A DNA stretch of 64,000 nt from Methylovorus menthalis (lineage in GTDB: Bacteria > Pseudomonadota > Gammaproteobacteria > Burkholderiales > Methylophilaceae). The stretch spans positions 198,930 through 262,929 of the forward strand of contig NZ_JAJAQH010000001.1 in NCBI RefSeq assembly GCF_020523625.1. Reading direction: 5' to 3'. Each line of letters starts with the position of its first letter. Within the stretch, counting starts at the first letter, position 1. Of this stretch, positions 26,383-34,174 are shown one piece after another. The notes under the pieces were generated by a model. That model saw only the letters and a list, made by a program, of their open reading frames with translations, made no database searches and was not told where the DNA came from. The position numbers were made by a program, and so were the translations under genes.

Positions 26383-28164
26383 CTAAAACGACCAGTTGAG
26401 ATTGAAGCCAGCTGCCGTTTTTGCGGTGTCAAACCCATCCGGCTTTTGAATCGGCTTGCCTAAAAATACGTCGTAACTAAATCCCTTGAGCCCACCGCGC
26501 AGCCCGATAACGGCACCGGCCAAGCGCTTGCCCAGCAGCAGGTCGCTGGAGGGCCCGCTGACTTCGCCATAGTCCAGCCCCAGATAAGCCGATTGGCCGC
26601 TTTGCCCCAGCACGGCGTTCATCTCGTTGCGGATGAACCAGCCGCGCTCTGCACTCAGGGATAGCTGGCCGTCAAACCCGCGCACGGTATAACGGCTGCC
26701 AATGGCGAAGCGATCCTGCGGCGTTAGCGGGGTGAGATTGGATTGCGCCCGGATGTTGGCGCTGTAGCGCAGGGCTTGCTGCCCCCAGGGCATGGTGAGA
26801 TTAAACGGCTGCATGAAACTCACATCGGCAGTGACCACCTCCATGCGCGAGGTGCCTTCATGCGACGCTTCTTCAGGCGATTTAAGCGATTCCATGGCCC
26901 CCGTGCCCCGGCGATAGGCCAGGGTGTAATCCAGTATCGCCTGCTGGATATACCAGCTCTGGTTGAGGCTCATGGTCCAGCCCGCAGTGCGCCGCCGCTG
27001 CACCTCGACCTCGGTGTCATCCACATAGTTATAGGATTTTTTGAAGAAACTGCCGACGGCGAGCTGTGTCTTGTTGACCGCGGAACGGTACAGCATGCGG
27101 CTTAACTTCAACTCCATGTTCTGGCTGCGGCCACTGTAGAGATAGGATTGATTCAGCCCGGCGACTTCCTGATGATAGGTGTAGCTGGAACCCGTGGCAC
27201 TGACCAGCCAGCGGCCAAACGGCAGGCTGTAATGCACGGTGCTGCCGCGTGAGCCTCGGCTGCCGCTGTCACCACCGCCCAGGTCATGATTGAAGTTCAC
27301 ATAAAAAAGATCACTCAGGCCCAAGAGGCTGTCGCCAGACAGGGTAACGCCCCCCTGGTATTTGCCGGTGCTGTCAAAGCCGCCGTCATCGGCACTAAAA
27401 CTTAAGCGCAAAGGCAAGCCTTGGCGGTAGCGAATCACCAGATCGCTTTCGCCGGGTTTGGCATTGCCTTCGGCGGGCGCAATCTGGATATCAGCCTCGG
27501 CCGTCGGTACTCGCTTGAGGTTTTCCAGTGCCTGCTCAATGGCACGGAGGTTGAGAATATCGCCCGGTGCCAATGGCAGCAAATTGGCAAGATGCGGATG
27601 CGGGCTGGCATCCTCAGCAAAGCGAATCTGGCGCACCCGGCCCGGCAAGACCGTCAGCACCAGCACGCCGCTGGCAAGATCCTGCGGCCCGACCAAGACC
27701 CGACTGGTAACAAAGCCTGCGGTCACCATGGCGTTTTGCACATGGGCCATCGCGGTGTTGATGCCTTGGGTGCCGAGGCAACGCCCGATAGCGGCGTGCT
27801 CACCTTGCCTTACCACCGCTAGCGCAAACTGGAAGCGCGCAGCTTCCTCGCCATGTAACTCAATATGGGAAATAGGGAAACACGGTGATTCGGTATCGGG
27901 ATACACCAGCGCGGCCGCTTGCGGGGCTGGCTCGGTCGGGCGCACATCGGGCCTCACTTCCTGTTGCTGGCGCAAGGCGCGCTCCCGTTCCTGCTGACGC
28001 AATAGCTCTTGCGAGGAGGTATCAACCGGATCTGCCGCAAAGGCCTGAAATGCCAATAGGCATAGCCCCATGGCCAGCCACGCCTGTCGCGAATGATGTG
28101 TATGAAGCGGCAGCAATTTATCGTATCCCTGGTTTGAGAATGCCGCGATGTGTCTCGCGTACAT
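26383..28164 (-). CDS. cdiB: CdiB/FhaC/ShlB-type outer-membrane transporter
   Basis: 593 residues. After a signal peptide (hydrophobic core LAMGLCLLAFQAFA) and a Gln/Arg-rich periplasmic helix region, POTRA domains are visible (FPISHIELHG..., GRVRQIRF...), then a C-terminal 16-strand barrel with the conserved VRGF motif of loop 6 (SRYTVRGFDG) and a terminal phenylalanine (NLNWSF). It exports the adjacent CdiA across the outer membrane. The true start is uncertain: the ATG at 28164 lacks a ribosome binding site; a TTG about 16 codons further in has AGGGA upstream. Confidence 0.9.
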   Translation of the reverse strand: MYARHIAAFSNQGYDKLLPLHTHHSRQAWLAMGLCLLAFQAFAADPVDTSSQELLRQQERERALRQQQEVRPDVRPTEPAPQAAALVYPDTESPCFPISHIELHGEEAARFQFALAVVRQGEHAAIGRCLGTQGINTAMAHVQNAMVTAGFVTSRVLVGPQDLASGVLVLTVLPGRVRQIRFAEDASPHPHLANLLPLAPGDILNLRAIEQALENLKRVPTAEADIQIAPAEGNAKPGESDLVIRYRQGLPLRLSFSADDGGFDSTGKYQGGVTLSGDSLLGLSDLFYVNFNHDLGGGDSGSRGSRGSTVHYSLPFGRWLVSATGSSYTYHQEVAGLNQSYLYSGRSQNMELKLSRMLYRSAVNKTQLAVGSFFKKSYNYVDDTEVEVQRRRTAGWTMSLNQSWYIQQAILDYTLAYRRGTGAMESLKSPEEASHEGTSRMEVVTADVSFMQPFNLTMPWGQQALRYSANIRAQSNLTPLTPQDRFAIGSRYTVRGFDGQLSLSAERGWFIRNEMNAVLGQSGQSAYLGLDYGEVSGPSSDLLLGKRLAGAVIGLRGGLKGFSYDVFLGKPIQKPDGFDTAKTAAGFNLNWSF

Positions 28165-28563
28165 TGGTTAAAGCGGGGTGAATTGTGCTGCGAATGGCTT
28201 CGTTGCGGATAGTGCGGATATCACAAAAAACGGTCGGTCTTTGGCTATATTTTTTGTGATCGTTTGTCTGTCAGACGCACGAACATAAGATGGATGACAG
28301 CATCCATTCCGCACAAACTCCACAACGCCAAGCAAAGCCTATGGCATCGCGATATCAAGAAAGTGAAAAACGCCGGATACATTCACCCTTGCGGTAAACG
28401 GCGGCCCCGCTGTCATAGGCAATTGCCCTTAGACCGGAAGCTTTGCGTCGCTGCCTTTCGGCAGGTTTGCCCTTTAATGATGCAACTAGTTCATCAAAAA
28501 ACTTATGCAATGTCAACTTCGACATGCTGGGAATGACTTCACGCAGGCATGTTAACAAATAGA

Positions 28564-28587
28564 AAGGGGCCTTTATTGAGGCCCCTT
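28564..28587 (+). terminator. Terminator-like hairpin
   Basis: AAGGGGCCT-TTATTG-AGGCCCCTT forms a perfect nine-base stem. A similar but imperfect hairpin occurs at 52291-52315, also near a copy of the repeat array. Confidence 0.55.
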
Positions 28588-28989
28588 GGGTACTTGCTTA
28601 TCCCGGATTCTTCACTAGCATTATGACCGCTAGGAGAGGACTTAGCCGTGGCATACATCATCAGATAACTATCGAAAAACTGACACGCCCCTAGAGTTTT
28701 CGGGAGTTAAATTATCAGTTTCAGCGAGCTATACCAGTAGAGTTGCAGCTTTGCGATGAGTTGTTGCTAGCCTACTTTTGTTCGATCGGTTAGCCTAACC
28801 ATATCGTTCATTACGCCATCCAAGCCGCCATACACATTGAGCGTGCTGATACGACCAGTGATTTTCTCCAGACTCTCTAATGGACCTGTAAAGTCTGGCC
28901 GTTTACACAAAACTCATTATGCGCCAAGAAGTAGGATGGTGGCAGAATCTGGAACATTTTCGTAAATACTATCTATCGTTATTTTTTGC

Positions 28990-29155
28990 GAATTCAGTAA
29001 ATATACTGGTTACAGCGTGATTGCACCTTGTGCGTAAACCCATAGAGAAACCTGCAGCTTTTTTGGGTAATTGATTGCAGCTTATGCTGATCAGAAGAGT
29101 GCCAATAGACTGATGTTCTTGGCACTTTAAATTTCATATTATTCGTCAACCGACA
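28990..29155 (+). repeat. Short-motif array, copy 2 (31/23 spacing)
   Basis: Three units around TGCA cores at 29022, 29053 and 29076 (GATTGCACCTTGTG, ACCTGCAGCTTTTT, GATTGCAGCTTATG), spaced 31 and 23 bases, then a hairpin AGTGCCAA/TTGGCACT (29098-29126) and CGTCAACCGACA. The whole block aligns with 52082-52239 in the same orientation, with substitutions throughout. Confidence 0.75.
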
Positions 29156-29361
29156 TAAGTTTTCAGCTTGTATAAGCATAAGTTTCAACCACAAATAAAA
29201 CCTGTTTCTGCTGGCTTTTATCATGCACTATTAGCCCGAAAATCCCCTTCAAGAAGCCTTTCAAGTTCTTTTAATAGTAATGCTATGCTGCGAATAGGTG
29301 GCTTGATCACAGATCGTGTGCATGAACTCCCACTTTCATCCGAAAGTGCTCTCACACTAAT

Positions 29362-29988
29362 TTAATTGATGGGCAAATCATTTAACAAGCTTTTCACCAT
29401 CGTATCAGCGGCATGACTAAACTCTGTTGAAACATTACTAGGACTTTTCAAGAGAAGCTTTTCAATACTTTCACTTTCGGCTTGATATAAGCCATTGTAA
29501 GCAGTCCTTTTTTCCCACAATACCTTATCTGCCGAGCTCAACAATTTCGTATTTAATACGATCACGAAATGTCCACTTCCTGCTATTGTGAAAGTTTCAT
29601 AGCTCATGCTGATATAGCTACCCGAGATTGCATTTTCAGTATCGGTATTTGTTAAATTAACGATTTCAGTTGGGGGCCACCACTTCCTACTTTTTAAAGC
29701 AGTTTTTAGTTTTTCTGCAAAGATCAATCCAAAATCTGGTATCTCTGGGGGTTTTAAACCTGGCGGCTGTACCGAATCAGCATATATGCTTGCAGCAAGT
29801 AGGCTTTGTGGGTAAGCCTGCATAAAAGACTTACTCCATGTACTTTTGGTTAGAGGAGGAGTGTTTACAATGATTTTTACATTCTGCAAATCATGGATTT
29901 CTGAAGTGGGCGCTAGGGTTTGGCAACCAACAAGTAAAAGCATCAACACACTAGTGAATAGTACGGCTATATAAGATTTATTATTCAA
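29362..29988 (-). CDS. Putative lipoprotein
   Basis: 208 residues with a lipoprotein signal: hydrophobic stretch IAVLFTSVLMLLLVG followed by lipobox LVGC at about residue 22. The mature part has no recognised family; the segment FGLIFAEKLKTALKSRKWWPP followed by beta-like SGSYISMSYETFTIAGSGHFVIVLNTKLL resembles small envelope lipoproteins of unknown role. AT-rich, isolated between non-coding stretches. Confidence 0.6.
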   Translation of the reverse strand: MNNKSYIAVLFTSVLMLLLVGCQTLAPTSEIHDLQNVKIIVNTPPLTKSTWSKSFMQAYPQSLLAASIYADSVQPPGLKPPEIPDFGLIFAEKLKTALKSRKWWPPTEIVNLTNTDTENAISGSYISMSYETFTIAGSGHFVIVLNTKLLSSADKVLWEKRTAYNGLYQAESESIEKLLLKSPSNVSTEFSHAADTMVKSLLNDLPIN

Positions 29989-30074
29989 TTTTGTTTTACC
30001 CTTAAAAAGTATGTTGATGAATTATTGGTTTAAACTTTTATATATTTAATGATATATAGATTAAAATTATTTAT

Positions 30075-30602
30075 CTATTCGCAGAGTGGAAGTTTTTTGG
30101 CATTATTTAATGGGATTTTAGTAATACCATTTTGAGTGTTTAATATTTCATAAATCTTTTGATAGCATCCAATACCTCTAGCACGTATCTGTAAAGCCTC
30201 ATAATCCTTATTTTCGTCAGGAAAAAAACTTACAGCCGTAACACATCTTGATTCAAGAGCGTTATGTTCTGAAACAATACTTAGTTTATAAGGCGCATTA
30301 GCACCAATTCTGTACTCTTTATAAATAGCGTTAGGGCCAGGGGGCAATGGGATGCCTATTGACTGATGAGAGGAAGATGAAATCATATCCATTTTAACGA
30401 CTGAATACCGCCAGGCGTTTCCAAAACCAAATACACAATTTTTATCTTCTTTTAGTTCACCAAAAGAAACTGTTTGACCATCTTCAGCAATTACTCTAAT
30501 TCTAGCTGTTGGTTTGTCTTGTAAATTTTTCTTTTCTTCGATTGTTGTACAACTGGCTATTAACAAGCAAACATAAATAATGGAATTATTCTTTTTTTTC
30601 AT
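30075..30602 (-). CDS. Putative lipoprotein
   Basis: 175 residues, starting MKKKNNSIIYVCLLIASC: a positively charged start, short hydrophobic core and lipobox IASC with Cys at residue 18. Four more cysteines in the mature part (about 56, 119, 145 and 174) could form disulfides in the periplasm. No family recognised. It lies 86 bases before the other lipoprotein gene on the same strand, so they may be co-transcribed. Confidence 0.55.
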   Translation of the reverse strand: MKKKNNSIIYVCLLIASCTTIEEKKNLQDKPTARIRVIAEDGQTVSFGELKEDKNCVFGFGNAWRYSVVKMDMISSSSHQSIGIPLPPGPNAIYKEYRIGANAPYKLSIVSEHNALESRCVTAVSFFPDENKDYEALQIRARGIGCYQKIYEILNTQNGITKIPLNNAKKLPLCE

Positions 30603-31106
30603 AATTAGATGCTTTTAAGAATTTCACCAGTACGTACGAGCACTAGTGGGATAAACTGAGTGCCGCCTGTACTGTAAAAGTGATTGTAAAACCGTCTATA
30701 GCCCTTAATAGCTCGCCAACATCCAGCCTCTGTAAAGAGCTAGCATGTAGATCCTATTTTAGGACATCCGTTAGGCAAATGCGCAGAATTATATTTTTCT
30801 CATTCTCCACGGTCAGGCCTTTTCCCGCTTTGCTAGACCCTTTTCAGGTTCCAGTTTATAGCTTCTCGAACTCCGTTGGACTAATCTGATTAAGATGGCT
30901 GTGACGCCTGTAAAACACTCCGACATATGAATCGCAACCGCTTTCATAGATAAATCTCGACTAATAGCAGCTTGGCAGCTTACATGTTCAGGATCGCAAT
31001 CGCTTGATTCAGGCATACATTTGATTGCTTGACGCGCGTAAGCATTCGGTCAGTGTGGTTAAAGAAAATTGACGTTCAAGAACTTACTTGAAGGTAGATT
31101 CTGTGG
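30603..31106. other. Non-coding stretch, nothing recognised
   Basis: About 500 bases between a lipoprotein gene and the MFS gene. Frames of 67-69 codons exist on both strands (30680-30889 plus, 30813-31016 minus) but lack recognisable motifs and starts. No repeat-array unit was found here. Confidence 0.4.
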
Positions 31107-32276
31107 TCAATTTAATGCCCTGCCATAACTTGAAGGGGAAAATCGTAGCGCCAGGAAGGCAATCATGACGAGTGCTACAAACATTCCCACCCATGCGTGC
31201 GAGAGGCTAGAAAACTCTTCCCGTACCCAACCAGCCAGGAATGGCATGATACTGGCAATAATATATCCTCCCCCTTGCATAAATGCCGCCAAGTCACCTG
31301 CCATTTCCGGGCTGTCGATATGATCCATGGCTAATATTAATGACAGGGGAAACAAGGCACCTATCCCCAAGCCCAACAGGATCATCGCGAGCAAGGCCAT
31401 TTGCAAGGGAGACTCATGCAACACGACTAAACCAGCGAGGGTAAAAACCAAAGCTGAAATAAGAAGTGGGCGGCGGTCATGGAATTTTCCTACTAATACA
31501 GAGATTGCCAGACCCGACAGAACCTCTGTCATGGTGAGTCCAGCGAGTAGATCGCCTGCCATTTTGCGATCTTGTCCAAGATCTACATAAAATGGCGGCA
31601 GCCATGCAAGGATAAGGATATAAGCGCCCGTGCTTATCCCGAAAAACAGCATGAGCGACCAAGCTCTTGAGTTCCGCCAGAATGAATAGCGAGGGATAGC
31701 CACATGCTCGCTGTTTAAGCGGACTTTCCCACTGGTAGCGATCCACCATACAACCCAGGCAAGTAGCGCAGGAACCGCCCAGATGGCCAATGCGGATTGC
31801 CAGCCGAATTGCATACTTACTCTGGGGGTAATGGCAGCTGCCATGGCTGCTCCACTCATGATTCCTGTGCTGTAAAGAGCCATCATGCTGCTTGATCTGG
31901 ACCCTAAGGTTTTTTTTATGAAGCTTGGTAAGAGGGCTTGAATCAAGGCAATTCCCAAGCCTACCAACGCCGCACTCAACAACAACCCAGTGGCAGAATG
32001 ATCGAGCGCTCGACCCGCGCAAGCCAATGTCACCAAACACATCCCTAGCGTGACACCATTAATTTCGCCCAACAGCTGACGGAGAGGCCGCCCCAACAGG
32101 GCTCCCACTCCCATTAAAAAAACTGGCACCGTCGTCAATAGCCCTGCACCGGCAGATGTGAGTCCTGTTGAGTGCTCGATCAAATCAAGTAATGGTCCAA
32201 GAGAGGCCATGGCAGGGCGTAAATTGATGGCGATTAAAAGGATAGACGCGACCAAGCCAAACCGATTTGCATTCAT
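31107..32276 (-). CDS. MFS transporter, CynX/NimT family
   Basis: 389 residues with about 12 hydrophobic helices. The N-terminus (ILLIAINLRPAMASLGPLLDLIEHSTGLTSAGAGLLTTVPVFLMGVGA) is the hallmark of the CynX/NimT (cyanate/2-nitroimidazole exporter-like) subfamily of the major facilitator superfamily. Divergently transcribed from a marR gene with two palindromic operators between them, so likely repressed by that MarR protein and induced by its own substrate. Substrate unknown. Confidence 0.88.
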   Translation of the reverse strand: MNANRFGLVASILLIAINLRPAMASLGPLLDLIEHSTGLTSAGAGLLTTVPVFLMGVGALLGRPLRQLLGEINGVTLGMCLVTLACAGRALDHSATGLLLSAALVGLGIALIQALLPSFIKKTLGSRSSSMMALYSTGIMSGAAMAAAITPRVSMQFGWQSALAIWAVPALLAWVVWWIATSGKVRLNSEHVAIPRYSFWRNSRAWSLMLFFGISTGAYILILAWLPPFYVDLGQDRKMAGDLLAGLTMTEVLSGLAISVLVGKFHDRRPLLISALVFTLAGLVVLHESPLQMALLAMILLGLGIGALFPLSLILAMDHIDSPEMAGDLAAFMQGGGYIIASIMPFLAGWVREEFSSLSHAWVGMFVALVMIAFLALRFSPSSYGRALN

Positions 32277-32301
32277 ACTGCTCCCATTCTCAATATCAAA
32301 T

Positions 32302-32319
32302 TATCTCGTCATCGAGATA
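32302..32319. promoter_or_regulatory. MarR operator 1
   Basis: TATCTCG-TCAT-CGAGATA, a perfect 7-4-7 palindrome near the MFS gene start. It has the same architecture as operator 2. Confidence 0.75.
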
Positions 32320-32337
32320 TAATCAGTCTGAGTAGAA

Positions 32338-32359
32338 TTTATCTTGATGTCAAGATAAA
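32338..32359. promoter_or_regulatory. MarR operator 2
   Basis: Core TATCTTG-ATGT-CAAGATA, extended to a perfect 10-2-10 palindrome, 15 bases before the marR start codon. Its TATCTYG-N4-CRAGATA form matches sites typical for MarR/EmrR-type repressors and would allow control of both divergent genes. Confidence 0.8.
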
Positions 32360-32374
32360 ATGGGAGTGTAAAAA

Positions 32375-32881
32375 ATGTCCAAACCAGATGCTGTCGATGA
32401 GATTCTTGCGCAATGGCGCCGGGAACGTCCTGATTTAGACCCCAGCCCGATGGGTCCTATCGGACGCCTTGCCCGATGTGAAGCCTTGATTCGCCGCAAG
32501 CTGGACCAGACGTTTTCACAGTTTGGGATGTCGAGCTGGGAGTTTGATGTTCTTGCCGCCTTAAGGCGTTCTGGCAGCCCCTATTGTTTGGCACCTACGG
32601 CACTTTATTCGTCATTGATGGTGACATCTGGCACCATGACAAACAGAATACAACGCTTGGAGCAGAACGGATTGATAGTGCGTGTGAAGAGTACTCTGGA
32701 TGCACGCAGCATGCTGGTAAAGCTTACCCCGCAGGGAATTGAAATCATCGACCAGGCCGTAGAAGCTCATCTCGCTACAGAGCGAGCCATATTAGCCGCT
32801 CTGCCATCTGACTCGCTCAAGCAACTAGACCACCATTTAACCAAGCTGCTTAGCATAGTTGAAGCTGATGAAAGAAAATAA
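32375..32881 (+). CDS. MarR-family transcriptional regulator
   Basis: 168 residues with a winged-helix core: FGMSSWEFDVLAALRRSG, then recognition-helix region SSLMVTSGTMTNRIQRLEQNGLI, and the wing VKSTLDARSMLVKLTPQGIEII. GGGAG lies eight bases before the ATG. It probably represses itself and the divergent MFS exporter through the two palindromes. A repeat array begins 50 bases after its stop. Confidence 0.9.
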   Translation: MSKPDAVDEILAQWRRERPDLDPSPMGPIGRLARCEALIRRKLDQTFSQFGMSSWEFDVLAALRRSGSPYCLAPTALYSSLMVTSGTMTNRIQRLEQNGLIVRVKSTLDARSMLVKLTPQGIEIIDQAVEAHLATERAILAALPSDSLKQLDHHLTKLLSIVEADERK

Positions 32882-33241
32882 ACTCTTAAAAAGAGTATGT
32901 AGACAGACTCATTTGACGAAAAATAAATACGGCGCAGCTTATGAATCAAGCTACAGCTTTGTGCGCCATAAGCTGCAACTTCAAAAAAGCTCGCAGTTGC
33001 GGGCTTTTTTATCGTGCATACGCTGGGGAGTCATAAACTGCACGTTGCAGCGTAGATACAATCACTTATGAAAGCTTACCCGCTATGCTAATAAGTGCAG
33101 GAGTTTTGATGCACATACTCTGTCTCGCTAGACATCTTTGTCCCTGATCTCGTGCTCAGGGCTGCGGCATTCAAGGTGGATAAAAGCGTAGCTAAATGTA
33201 GCCGAGTTTGAAGAACGTGCAGATCATCTGTCGGGGTTTAT
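32882..33241. other. Non-coding stretch holding repeat array copy 3
   Basis: 360 bases between marR and the iclR stop. Apart from the array and its hairpin nothing else was recognised. Confidence 0.5.
32931..33047. repeat. Short-motif array, copy 3 (inverted arrangement with hairpin)
   Basis: Plus-orientation units at 32932 (GCGCAGCTTATG) and 32951 (CTACAGCTTTGTG) face minus-orientation units at 32965 (GCCATAAGCTGCAACT) and 33030 (GTCATAAACTGCACG). A terminator-like hairpin (AAAGCTCGCA/TGCGGGCTTT plus T tract, 32985-33010) lies inside. It forms the left edge of the 33-49 kb metabolic block. Confidence 0.65.
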
Positions 33242-34075
33242 CTATGAAATTAGAAAATCATAGCCTAGCAGTTCAGAAGTAATATTCCGTATGGTGTTGC
33301 GCATATGTTGCAGGCATTCATGGAGTTGAGCTTCATTACGCCAGCCAGTGATGTAAGTTGTGCCGATGCCAGCAATTGGATACCCACTGTCGTCGCAAAT
33401 TGCCATGCCTACCCCACTGGTAGTGCGATCCAAAACAATCCCATCATAGGTGCTATACCCATTTTTGATGGCCTCATCCACTGCGGCGTAAAATCCCGTC
33501 TCATCAAAACCTTCAATGCGGTGGTAGCGAGATAGATTTGTTTGGATGATATGTTTGATATCTGCCGCAGGCAATTTAGCAAGGATGGCCATGCAACTAG
33601 GACTTAAGCCTAACGGACCGAGCAAGCCTACATGTCCCTTTCCGACCTGTATCAGCGAAGAACTTTCGTAACGGCCTATACAGACCATGTCGATGCCAGA
33701 ACGAACCCCCAGGTACACTACCTGATTCAGCTCTCCTGCCAATTTAATTAAGTGCTTGGCTGCAATGCGCTCTATAGGGTTGCGGCTAATGGCACAATAA
33801 CCAAGCGCTGCAAGATTGACGCCAATATTGAAGCGCGCAGTTTGGGCATCACGTACCACCCAACCAAGTTCTATCAGCATATCCAGCACTCTGTGGATAG
33901 TTGGACGAGGCAATGCGGTCTTGGCTACCAGGTCAGTGAGCAGGCTGCCGCGACGAGAGCCCTGGGCAATTGCCCGAAGCAAAATCACGGCACGATTTAG
34001 ACTGCCAGGCGGCAGGTCTTGCGGTAACGCTACCTCTGGTTTGGCAGACGGATCAGACATGCGGCGATTATCCAT
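33242..34075 (-). CDS. IclR-family transcriptional regulator
   Basis: 277 residues: N-terminal winged HTH (LNRAVILLRAIAQGS, ALPRPTIHRVLDMLIELGW) and C-terminal IclR effector domain (VYLGVRSGIDMVCIGRYES, GFDETGFYAAVDEAIKNGYSTYDG, GVGMAICDDSGYPIAGIG). It is the last gene of the long minus-strand operon, 99 bases after the ABC fusion gene, and probably senses a metabolite of that operon. A truncated paralogue sits at the opposite end of the block (48.7-49.0 kb). Confidence 0.9.
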   Translation of the reverse strand: MDNRRMSDPSAKPEVALPQDLPPGSLNRAVILLRAIAQGSRRGSLLTDLVAKTALPRPTIHRVLDMLIELGWVVRDAQTARFNIGVNLAALGYCAISRNPIERIAAKHLIKLAGELNQVVYLGVRSGIDMVCIGRYESSSLIQVGKGHVGLLGPLGLSPSCMAILAKLPAADIKHIIQTNLSRYHRIEGFDETGFYAAVDEAIKNGYSTYDGIVLDRTTSGVGMAICDDSGYPIAGIGTTYITGWRNEAQLHECLQHMRNTIRNITSELLGYDFLIS

Positions 34076-34174
34076 CTATTGGATGGCAATATCCAGCACC
34101 AGCACCGGTAGCTACACCATTGCACTATCTAGCGAATGCCTGCCTTTTAATACCTTTGCGTGCGATAAATAGTC

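Larger units (their letters stand above)
28165..29361. other. Intergenic region upstream of cdiB, no convincing gene
   Basis: About 1.2 kb. It holds a terminator-like hairpin at 28564-28587 and the repeat array at 28990-29155. A 67-codon minus-strand frame at 28355-28558 (basic, no recognised family) and short plus-strand frames are present, but none has a recognisable motif or good start. The AT content is high. It looks like degraded DNA between accessory blocks. Confidence 0.5.

Noticed and set aside
28355-28558. 67-codon minus-strand frame as a transposase remnant
   Set aside because: Basic and Arg/Lys-rich, but no DDE or recombinase motif could be seen.
29019-29090. Possible CRISPR-like spacing in the repeat arrays
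   Set aside because: Units are short, imperfect, change orientation within some copies and have unequal spacing (31/23, 20/22); no cas genes nearby.
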